12,154 nucleotides of DNA from Segatella copri (lineage in GTDB: Bacteria; Bacteroidota; Bacteroidia; Bacteroidales; Bacteroidaceae), in the NCBI RefSeq assembly GCF_019127135.1, contig NZ_JAHOEA010000078.1, positions 1 through 12,154 on the forward strand. The letters are read 5' to 3'. Numbering within the stretch: position 1 is the stretch's first letter; the number at the start of each line of letters is the position of its first letter. The notes under the pieces are model-generated. The model was given only the letters and a program-made list of their open reading frames with translations. It was not told the DNA's origin and ran no database searches. Both the position numbers and the translations under genes were made by a program. Below, one piece after another: positions 5,792-12,154 of the stretch.

Positions 5792-6379
5792 ATGAATATA
5801 GTAAAAACAGAAATAGAAGGCGTTCTCATTATAGAGCCACGCCTCTTCCGTGATGCTCGTGGCTACTTCTTCGAGAGCTTCAGCGAGCGAGAGTTTGAAG
5901 AAAAGGTTGCCCCAATCCTGGGATACAATGTTCACTTCTGCCAAGACAACGAGTCCATGAGCAGTTATGGCGTGATGCGAGGCCTGCACTTCCAGCGCCC
6001 ACCTTATACCCAGAGTAAGCTGGTACGTTGCGTAAAAGGCAGAGTGCTTGATGTAGCAGTAGACATCCGCAAAGGTTCTCCTACTTATGGCAAGCATGTG
6101 GCTGTAGAGCTGACAGAAGATAACCATGTACAGTTCTTCATCCCAAAGGGCTTTGCACATGGATTCGCTGTTCTTTCTGAAACAGCCGTCTTCCAGTACA
6201 AGTGTGATAACTTCTATCATCCTGAGGCTGATGGAGGCATCAGCATCCTCGATGATTCCCTCGGCATTGATTGGAAAATCCCAACAGAGCATGCCAATCT
6301 CTCAGAGAAAGATACGAAGCATGCAATGCTGAAGGACTTCGATTCTCCATTCGATATCAATGTAGATTTATACAAATAG
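5792..6379 (+). CDS. rfbC: dTDP-4-dehydrorhamnose 3,5-epimerase
   Basis: RmlC/RfbC converts dTDP-4-dehydro-6-deoxy-D-glucose to dTDP-4-dehydro-L-rhamnose, the third step of dTDP-L-rhamnose synthesis for surface polysaccharides. The 195-aa cupin product has the full family length. It shows F-x-D-x-R-G-Y-F-F-E (19-28), Q-D-N-E-S (51-55), G-V-M-R-G-L-H-F-Q with catalytic H66, K76 in the substrate pocket, V-x-D-V-A-V-D-I-R-K-G-S-P-T-Y-G (85-100), F-I-P-x-G-F-A-H-G-F (116-125), Y136, and L-S-E-K-D with D174. rfbA, rfbB and rfbD are not beside it, so either they lie elsewhere or the gene has been separated from its operon. The start fits the family N-terminus. No consensus promoter was found in the 40 AT-rich bases upstream. 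Confidence 0.97.
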   Translation: MNIVKTEIEGVLIIEPRLFRDARGYFFESFSEREFEEKVAPILGYNVHFCQDNESMSSYGVMRGLHFQRPPYTQSKLVRCVKGRVLDVAVDIRKGSPTYGKHVAVELTEDNHVQFFIPKGFAHGFAVLSETAVFQYKCDNFYHPEADGGISILDDSLGIDWKIPTEHANLSEKDTKHAMLKDFDSPFDINVDLYK

Positions 6380-6405
6380 AGTCTTCCTTTCATCAATACT
6401 TATAG

Positions 6406-6838
6406 AAGAATCCTAATGTGGTATCCTTCTTTCTCGACCGTTTCGAGGAAACCTATTCTCGAATCAATATAAAAGACTTGGAAGAATCCATAGAATGGAT
6501 AGGCTATGCCGTTAATGATATGGATAACACCATTTCGGAGATTGACTATAACGACCCCATGACCTTCTTCGATATAGAAAAGGTGTTGGGAAAGGTAATC
6601 AGTAAAGAGCTGAAGTGTAATTCTCTTAACTGATTCTTTCTCTAAGGTTGATAAGCCTTATATAAAGAAGATAATTGAGGTGAATGCTGATAAAGCTAAC
6701 TTGCAATGGTATGTAAGCGCTTATTCTGATACAGATCATGATAGGGCTTTAGATTGTCTTGTCTCATTAGGGATACCAGAATCAAATATACATTTTAAAT
6801 CAATGGCAGAATTCTTGAAGAGTTCAAGCTTTCATTAG
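6406..6838 (+). pseudogene. Remnant of an unidentified gene, frameshifted
   Basis: Two open stretches in different frames look like coding sequence without a normal start. The first runs from a stop at 6403 to TGA 6631-6633 (N-P-N-V-V-S-F-F-L-D-R-F-E-E-T-Y onward); its only in-frame start is GTG 6418, giving 71 aa. The second opens after TGA 6611-6613 and ends at TAG 6836-6838 (F-S-K-V-D-K-P-Y-I-K-K-I-I-E-V-N-A-D-K onward, about 75 aa); its first ATG is near the end. They overlap at 6614-6633, where a single frameshift would join them. I recognise no family. Two unrelated fragments, or a small intact GTG-start gene, remain possible. Confidence 0.4.
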
Positions 6839-7065
6839 ATGTGAAACTAATATGGTCAATCTTTAGGATTTCGGATAGGTTCACCCTAAAAATGATACAA
6901 AATGACCATTTCAAAATACTGATAGGTGTAATTGTTTAGATATAGTGGTGACTCTGTATCTTAGTTATACTTTGCTTATTTTGAACTTGTTGCTATGAAA
7001 ACTTTCGAAAATTTATACATTTTATTTAGAATAACTATAAAATTAATAAGAAATATTAGAAAAAG
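6839..7065. other. AT-rich intergenic region before the PRTase operon
   Basis: No ORF or RNA gene is apparent. The main structure is a 10-bp inverted repeat, ATGAAAACTT (6995-7004) and AAGTTTTCAT (7063-7072), 58 nt apart, whose right arm covers the -33 box of the next promoter. A partial TTTG match near 6970 lacks a correctly spaced partner. Confidence 0.5.
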
Positions 7066-7097
7066 TTTTCATATTTGATGGAAATGTTGTAAATTTG
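7066..7097 (+). promoter_or_regulatory. Probable Bacteroidetes promoter of the PRTase-ATPase-membrane operon
   Basis: TTTT (7066-7069; consensus TTTG), 20-nt spacer and a perfect -7 element TAAATTTG (7090-7097). The start site is expected near 7104, giving a leader of about 59 nt. The -33 box lies within the right arm of the 6995-7072 inverted repeat, a place where a repressor could block it. Confidence 0.65.
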
Positions 7098-7128
7098 CTG
7101 CATGAATTATTAACTGATAAAATATAAG

Positions 7129-7146
7129 TTGGAATTTTAATTCCAA
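7129..7146 (+). promoter_or_regulatory. Operator-like inverted repeat in the leader of the PRTase operon
   Basis: Perfect 8-bp arms TTGGAATT and AATTCCAA are separated by TT. The site lies after the expected start of transcription and 16 nt before the ATG at 7163. As DNA it is a good dimeric-repressor site. As RNA it could form a weak hairpin over the ribosome landing area. Either would repress the operon, but which applies cannot be told from sequence. Confidence 0.55.
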
Positions 7147-7162
7147 TTATCGACAATATGAT

Positions 7163-9583
7163 ATGGAACTATCTGACAGAGTAAAATATAAAAAAAGTCT
7201 TGCTGATTTAACTGATCAATTGAACCGGTCAGTGAGTTCTTCAAGTACTGATATCGTTATCGCATTATCTCGCAAAGGGCCTAGGCTTTTGGAGTTCTTG
7301 AAAAGAAACTTCCATTTGAAGCCTATGAATGTTGTGACAGAGCATGCTCTGCCTTTTCTTTTCGATAAAATTAACAATGATAAGGAGAATAAATATCGTC
7401 TCTTTATAGTTGATGATGCAATCTATTTTGGTTCATCCATTTTGGGATTGAAGGAAGAAATCGATATCTATATAAGTGCTTACGGATTAAACAATCGTGT
7501 TGAAATTGTCGGCATATATTCTTGTATAAAGGATAAGGAATCTATGGATTTTTCTTCCATACCTGTTTATTCTACTAGTGATATACGTACAGGTTATGGA
7601 CACTTCTTTGTAAAGAATGTGATGAAAGATTTGCAAAGCTTAGGTAAGTCCTTGGAAGTTGAGTTTCCTGCCGTAAAATATACTTTGGGTCAGACTGTAG
7701 ATTCAGAATCCTTAAAGCAGCAATTAGTGTTTGCTTTTGGAAAGAATAAAGTTTATAGTATAGATAGATGTGAAGGTATTGAAAGTATATCGGTCATATT
7801 GTCTGATGTGCAGGAAAGTACTTTCAGAAAGTTTCGTGTATTTTTACAAGGTAATACTATAACTGTAGTTACTATAGCTCCAGAATTGGTGACAACCAAT
7901 TTCGATATGTTTAAATATGTCGTTTTTGGCAGTAATGAACAAGTTAATCGAGCCTGGAAAAATGTTATCGAAAAATTGACAGATGTATCGAAATACCTAG
8001 AAGGTAAGGCTGTTAGTACCAGAAATTTGATGCGTACGGCTGTTGTTCTATTGAACTATTTTTCATCATTAGATACATTTTGTTATTATAGAAAGGAATT
8101 TGAGGATGCTATTGGTAATATGCATGCAGGTCATTTGCTTCAGAAAACTATAGATTGTGGGAATCTGCTCAATATTCTTGGAGAGGGAGATGATGTAACC
8201 TCAATTATCTCTGCTTGGAGTGAAGCGATTACTGATATTGCTTATAAAACGAATCCAAATATTGATACAGAAAAGGGTCGAAAGCAATCCATTGCTTTTG
8301 AATTGCCTGTGTTGGCAGATTTGGAAGCAGGTAGATTAGAGAGAACCAATCTTACTCAATTGTTGAATTGTAAGATGATGGAAGAAGCTTTATCTGCTAT
8401 GTTCTTCAATCAGACATTGATGATAGAGCGATGGTCACGTGGTCTGAATCTAAATAGACAGGAACGTCTTCGATTTGGTTATACATTCTCGTATATATGG
8501 CAGTTTATTTGGGACAATGCTAATAGACTGAATACAGACCAATTATCCCAGACTATAATGCATCATTGGGTAGATGTACAGATTGATAATGGCAGTATTG
8601 TTCCGCAATATATTATAGACCATGCAAGCCAGCAATGGATTCGTGTCTTTCGACCTGGGGAAAACGAAGATTTTACCATAAGTCATCTTGGAAGGCTGGT
8701 GGTTCATGTCATCCAGAAAATGGCTTTGGATATAAGCGACAATGCTATTGTCGTTAATAGAAGAAATCTTCAAGGTATCTTGGCTGTTATCTATGATAAA
8801 ATGGCGGATCAGCTGAACGAGGAAGAATGTAATAACAAGTTATCGATAGATAGAAGTCATAAGTTATATTATCGTTCTGATGATCTTATCGATGTTTTGA
8901 TACGGATGTTTATCCTTACAGAAACGCCAGATGGCAATATCTCGTTACATGCCCGAATTTGTAATAATGAATTCTCTAGGAACACAACCCTTAGTCAGAA
9001 TTTGGTCTTGAAGATAGATGAGTTGGTAAAGAACATTTTAGAAGAAGCAGGATCAGATGGAAATGATGTTCATCTGGTATATAGTAATACTATCAATTAT
9101 TTTCTATCTAATTTGATTACGATAGAGAATATCAAAAGGGATTTGCGTGATGTCGGTGATTTTATGGGTAATGCCATAAGGTCATTGATAAAGTTGCATG
9201 ATCAAATAAATGATTCAAGAATGTTGGTGGCCAACGGCAAGCGCGAATATGAGGAAAACTTGTCTTGTTATGAGATGAATTATCATGTTTTACAAGATGC
9301 AGATAGATATGAATTGTCTGTAGCACTTCTGCCATATTTATGGAAAGTTCGCCAGATTGTCCATTTAGAAAATATATTAATTATATTATATTTTGCTGAT
9401 AAGGAAACAATGAATAGTTATATCTCTATGCTGGAGAATGAGGGATTTGTCCATGAGTTGAATACCTGTGAACTATTAGATTCTCTAAAGGTATCGCAGG
9501 CCTTTCATGAAAATGTGGGTAAAGATAAAGTGATTTTATTGAAACTATTAGGTTACCTCAATAACGTAATCTTGAACTTTTAA
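7163..9583 (+). CDS. Large protein with N-terminal phosphoribosyltransferase-like domain
   Basis: The 806-aa product is the first gene of a three-gene operon. Residues about 28-175 resemble a type I PRTase: the strand-loop D-I-V-I-A-L-S-R-K-G-P-R-L-L-E-F-L (30-46) and the PRPP-binding loop L-F-I-V-D-D-A-I-Y-F-G-S-S-I (80-93), a good match to h-h-h-D-D-x-x-x-x-G-x-S, then a Rossmann-like strand EIVGIYS (114-120) and E-F-P-A-V-K-Y (167-173). The paired D84-D85 is kept. The remaining 630 residues are mostly helical and I recognise no family in them. No membrane segment is seen. PRTase domains of this kind have been noted in predicted prokaryotic conflict systems. The sequence does not show whether this one transfers phosphoribose or only binds a nucleotide. 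The operon is visibly AT-richer than the HU and amidase genes, suggesting transfer. ATG 7163 is the only start that preserves the N-terminal strand; ATG 7158 is out of frame. Confidence 0.75.
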   Translation: MELSDRVKYKKSLADLTDQLNRSVSSSSTDIVIALSRKGPRLLEFLKRNFHLKPMNVVTEHALPFLFDKINNDKENKYRLFIVDDAIYFGSSILGLKEEIDIYISAYGLNNRVEIVGIYSCIKDKESMDFSSIPVYSTSDIRTGYGHFFVKNVMKDLQSLGKSLEVEFPAVKYTLGQTVDSESLKQQLVFAFGKNKVYSIDRCEGIESISVILSDVQESTFRKFRVFLQGNTITVVTIAPELVTTNFDMFKYVVFGSNEQVNRAWKNVIEKLTDVSKYLEGKAVSTRNLMRTAVVLLNYFSSLDTFCYYRKEFEDAIGNMHAGHLLQKTIDCGNLLNILGEGDDVTSIISAWSEAITDIAYKTNPNIDTEKGRKQSIAFELPVLADLEAGRLERTNLTQLLNCKMMEEALSAMFFNQTLMIERWSRGLNLNRQERLRFGYTFSYIWQFIWDNANRLNTDQLSQTIMHHWVDVQIDNGSIVPQYIIDHASQQWIRVFRPGENEDFTISHLGRLVVHVIQKMALDISDNAIVVNRRNLQGILAVIYDKMADQLNEEECNNKLSIDRSHKLYYRSDDLIDVLIRMFILTETPDGNISLHARICNNEFSRNTTLSQNLVLKIDELVKNILEEAGSDGNDVHLVYSNTINYFLSNLITIENIKRDLRDVGDFMGNAIRSLIKLHDQINDSRMLVANGKREYEENLSCYEMNYHVLQDADRYELSVALLPYLWKVRQIVHLENILIILYFADKETMNSYISMLENEGFVHELNTCELLDSLKVSQAFHENVGKDKVILLKLLGYLNNVILNF

Positions 9584-9594
9584 GTTATATAGTA

Positions 9595-11346
9595 ATGATG
9601 CATCCATCTTGTTTGTTAAAGGTGGAAGAAAAGTTAGCACAAGAAAAGAATGCCATTTTAGTGAATGTTATTCGTAATCTTTGTGCTAACTATTCTGATT
9701 CTTTGCGAATGAAAGATTTGAAACTTGCAACAAAAGAGTTCGAATCAGATATTCCCAAAGACTGTCGCCTAAAGAAATTATTATTTCATGATTTTCGTAC
9801 CTATCCTAGCAACGATGGTCATGATAGATATGGATTGAGTTTTCAAAACAAGTTTAAAACTATTTCTTCTTTTTTGTTTTTAGGTAAGAATGGCTCAGGA
9901 AAGAGTACCCTATATAATGCTCTGCAAAAAATCTATTTAGGTTATTCTGACTATGCGGCAAAAATTAATCAAGAAGAAAATAGGTATTTGACATTTGGTT
10001 TTGGCAATGATAAAATAAAAAAAGAGAAGTCATGGACGCTTAGTTATCTCTTGGCTTCAGATAAAGAAGATTTTAGAATAACAAATGCAAGTAAGTTTGA
10101 GACTTTGGCTGTACCTGCATTCTTTTGTTCTGATGTAGATGTTGATGAACTTAAGGTGTCTGGTAATAACATCTTTCATTGGGTCTTAAAGCAGATGGGG
10201 TATGAGCATTTGGATAGCTGCATAGACAAAATAGATAAATTGCTCCATAATTTAAATTCTCAGTTGGATTCTTTGACAGATGGCAAATCTTTGTCATATT
10301 CTGAGTACAACAGCTTGTTTTTGGCTGTTCTCAATTATGAAGAAAGTGATTTGCAAGAGATCGAGAACGGACAAAGAGAAGACTTGAAACATATACAGGA
10401 ACCACATCTGTTCAAGGAAATTTGGAGTAAGATTAAGCATTCTGAAAGTAAGGAAAAGTATGAAGGAGGTTTTGTCTTATCCATACCGGTAAGTTCAGGT
10501 CAGCAACAGGAATCACTTGCTTCTGATGATACGCAAAATAAAATATTGATTAGGTTGTATCAAAAGTTGTATCAGTTGGTTAAGGGGCGGGAAGGAAATG
10601 ACTGGAAACTTAATGTCCTTTTTTCTTTGAAGGATGAACAGCGACTTACAACGCAAGATAATGGAGATGACAATAGCAATGAAGAGCAACTAATTCAGAA
10701 TATAACCCTTTTGAATGATGCTAAAAGATTCTTCTGCAATCTTCAAGGTGAACTTATTAAAACATTTATTGATACGTATGGTGAAGGCATATTGCAGATT
10801 TTATCTTTCTATTCTTGCCATAATGAAAAGTTTTCGTTTGATTACAAGGAAGATTTACAAGCTCTTAAAGTAAATATTCATGTTTCTTTAAAAGGTAACT
10901 ATGATGCAGAACCTCGTGATTATTTTAATGAGTTTCGTTTCAAGTTATATTGCGTTACAATGAAAACAGCCATCTGTTTTAATTGGATGTTGGAAAATAG
11001 AATATCTCTTCCTATTGTTATAGACGATGTATTCAATGCCAGTGATTTTGAAAATAGTTTGAAGTTGGAGCATTTCGCTTATTCTTTAAAGTTATCCTAT
11101 AATGAACATGTTCTGTTAAATGGTTTTCTTATACCTCTTCAGTTTATTATGATGTCTCATGACGATTTGGTTGTCAATGCCTTTTTGCGTGGTTATCAAG
11201 GAATATGTTGTTCTGACATTGCAAAGTTAAAAGAAACTTATTTCCCAATATGTACGGCTCGTATTTATCGTTTAGAAGAGATTGATGAATATTATAGTCT
11301 GGTTGAAAATTCTGAAACATTTAAAAATATATATCAATATGTTTGA
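9595..11346 (+). CDS. SMC/RecF/ABC-type AAA-family ATPase
   Basis: 583 aa. The P-loop is G-K-N-G-S-G-K-S-T (97-105). Walker B is L-P-I-V-I-D-D-V-F (472-480), followed by a D-loop-like N-A-S-D-F. A switch histidine lies in M-M-S-H-D-D (H522). In place of the ABC signature is Y-F-N-E-F-R-F-K-L-Y-C-V-T-M-K-T-A (443-459), the relaxed form seen in many phage-defence ATPases. Residues about 200-400 between Walker A and the signature are charged and helical, fitting a lid or short arm, not a long coiled coil. The product probably dimerises around ATP and senses or moves on nucleic acid, or gates its partners. It starts 11 nt after the PRTase-like gene and overlaps the membrane gene by 8 nt. M1 and M2 (9595, 9598) are equally possible starts. 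No nuclease domain is fused, so any effector should be one of the partners. Confidence 0.85.
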   Translation: MMHPSCLLKVEEKLAQEKNAILVNVIRNLCANYSDSLRMKDLKLATKEFESDIPKDCRLKKLLFHDFRTYPSNDGHDRYGLSFQNKFKTISSFLFLGKNGSGKSTLYNALQKIYLGYSDYAAKINQEENRYLTFGFGNDKIKKEKSWTLSYLLASDKEDFRITNASKFETLAVPAFFCSDVDVDELKVSGNNIFHWVLKQMGYEHLDSCIDKIDKLLHNLNSQLDSLTDGKSLSYSEYNSLFLAVLNYEESDLQEIENGQREDLKHIQEPHLFKEIWSKIKHSESKEKYEGGFVLSIPVSSGQQQESLASDDTQNKILIRLYQKLYQLVKGREGNDWKLNVLFSLKDEQRLTTQDNGDDNSNEEQLIQNITLLNDAKRFFCNLQGELIKTFIDTYGEGILQILSFYSCHNEKFSFDYKEDLQALKVNIHVSLKGNYDAEPRDYFNEFRFKLYCVTMKTAICFNWMLENRISLPIVIDDVFNASDFENSLKLEHFAYSLKLSYNEHVLLNGFLIPLQFIMMSHDDLVVNAFLRGYQGICCSDIAKLKETYFPICTARIYRLEEIDEYYSLVENSETFKNIYQYV

Positions 11347-12103
11347 AAAAGATGAGAAAACCTTGGTGAAAGCTATAGGTATTATTCTTGTTTTTGTCTT
11401 AGGGGGACTGGCTTCGACCTTCTTTGTTACGGCGATTAAGCCAATTTCTGGCAATAGTCAGTTTAGTCGCACTATAATAACTTATAATGATACTGTTTGT
11501 GCTAATGATACAGAGAAATATCTTGACTATTTTCAGCGGTTAGATTCCTTAAACGATGTTGTAAGTAACGTTCGGGACCAATATCAAACGGATATTAGTA
11601 TCGGAATAGACAGGTTAAATGGATGGGTGGGATTTTGGCTTGCCATATTGACTTTAGTATTGTTGTTGGCTGGAATCTGGCAATACTTACAGGTAAGGAG
11701 ACACGAACAAGAATGGGAAGAAATAAAGGAAAAGAATGAGGAACTCACATCAGAATTAGAGGAAAAAAAGAATAAGTTAGAAGATAAATTAAACCAAATT
11801 GAACAGCATTGGTTAAATATTCAGCAGCAGGTAGATAATGTTCAAGGAAAGATTAAACTTGAAAATACCATGTTTAACTTACTGCGAACGATGTCTGCTT
11901 TCAATGATCCTATGATGTTGTTGACTGATGATAAACGCAAGCCTATCATATTGAATTATTTACGGAAGTCTAGAATGTTGTTGCGCCGATACTTGGAAAC
12001 TTTTACTAATGATGCTATTTCTGATGACGAAAGTTTTGTCATAGGATTAATGTTGACTAATTATCATATAAATATATGTCGTTGTCAAATGTTATTTGAC
12101 TAA
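11339..12103 (+). CDS. Two-pass membrane protein with cytoplasmic coiled coil
   Basis: 254 aa from ATG 11339, which sits in ATGTTTGA at the ATPase stop (8-nt overlap) and gives the usual coupled start. The longer frame from 11282 would overlap the ATPase by 65 nt and is less likely. Membrane segment 1 is about residues 9-32 (AIGIILVFVLGGLASTFFV). A polar loop of about 60 residues follows. Segment 2 is about 96-118 (GFWLAILTLVLLLAGIWQYL). Then comes a heptad-like, Glu/Lys-rich coiled coil (about 122-172, EWEEIKEKNEEL onward) and a helical end. By the positive-inside rule the basic V-R-R-H after segment 2 puts the coiled coil in the cytoplasm and the loop in the periplasm. No known family recognised. 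As last gene it may anchor the complex or act as a membrane effector. This is inference from topology and operon position. Confidence 0.82.
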   Translation: MFEKDEKTLVKAIGIILVFVLGGLASTFFVTAIKPISGNSQFSRTIITYNDTVCANDTEKYLDYFQRLDSLNDVVSNVRDQYQTDISIGIDRLNGWVGFWLAILTLVLLLAGIWQYLQVRRHEQEWEEIKEKNEELTSELEEKKNKLEDKLNQIEQHWLNIQQQVDNVQGKIKLENTMFNLLRTMSAFNDPMMLLTDDKRKPIILNYLRKSRMLLRRYLETFTNDAISDDESFVIGLMLTNYHINICRCQMLFD

Positions 12104-12108
12104 AGTTT

Positions 12109-12130
12109 CGCAAGTGAAAATTCACAAGCG
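12109..12130 (+). other. Inverted repeat after the operon
   Basis: CGC-AA-GTGAA-AA-TTCAC-AA-GCG is symmetrical and begins 5 nt after the membrane-protein stop. The short centre makes a poor RNA hairpin and no U-run follows, so it may be a binding site for the next transcription unit or a weak terminator. The last 24 bases hold nothing recognisable. Confidence 0.4.
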
Positions 12131-12154
12131 TGATTTAACGTAATTTTGGAATAA

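Noticed and set aside
5417..6292. Minus-strand open frame of 291 codons opposite rfbC
   Set aside because: It mirrors rfbC and the hairpin-rich intergenic region. rfbC is certain, and the mirrored translation shows no family.
11282..11338. Upstream in-frame ATG for the membrane protein
   Set aside because: It would add 19 residues and a 65-nt overlap with the ATPase. ATG 11339 gives the standard short coupled overlap and a normal first membrane segment.

Overview
The window looks like a chromosomal accessory region of a Bacteroidales bacterium, most likely Prevotella/Segatella. Two promoters match the Bacteroidetes consensus TTTG-N20-TAnnTTTG exactly. Most starts lack a Shine-Dalgarno. The first genes form the HU / smalltalk / amidase cassette typical of the order. 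The species is an inference.

Layout. (1) 1-1600, minus strand: an HU-like DNA-binding protein, a 47-aa smalltalk peptide and a T7-lysozyme-type N-acetylmuramoyl-L-alanine amidase, read from one promoter at 1567-1598. Upstream of that promoter lie five GTGAAC-like repeats in helical phase. (2) 1671-4195, plus strand: a 140-aa protein and a 451-aa GNAT-like protein, each carrying the same 21-residue F-N-I-x-G-G-N-N-x-I-x-P-N-A-x-x-A-E-Q motif. Five evenly spaced 18-bp palindromes separate them. An ASCH-domain gene overlaps the end of the GNAT gene. (3) 4314-5422: a promoter and two overlapping genes, a Panacea (SocA-like) antitoxin and a PemK/MazF-like toxin candidate. (4) 5423-5791: a GC-rich, hairpin-rich intergenic element. 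(5) 5792-6379: rfbC, the only housekeeping-type metabolic gene, followed by a decayed ORF remnant (6406-6838). (6) 7066-12103: an AT-rich three-gene operon with its own promoter and an operator-like inverted repeat. It encodes an 806-aa protein with an N-terminal phosphoribosyltransferase (PRTase)-like domain, a 583-aa SMC/RecF/ABC-type ATPase, and a 254-aa two-pass membrane coiled-coil protein.

How they may work together. The plus-strand part reads as a defence/conflict island: a GNAT + ASCH pair, a toxin-antitoxin pair and the PRTase / ATPase / membrane trio. The trio is the best candidate for an undescribed system. Tight spacing (11 nt, then an 8-nt overlap) argues for one complex or pathway, with the ATPase as plausible sensor or motor, the PRTase-like domain as nucleotide-handling enzyme or binder, and the membrane protein as anchor or effector. 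This is inferred from domains and gene order only. The shared GGNN motif in two neighbouring, otherwise different proteins is the second lead.
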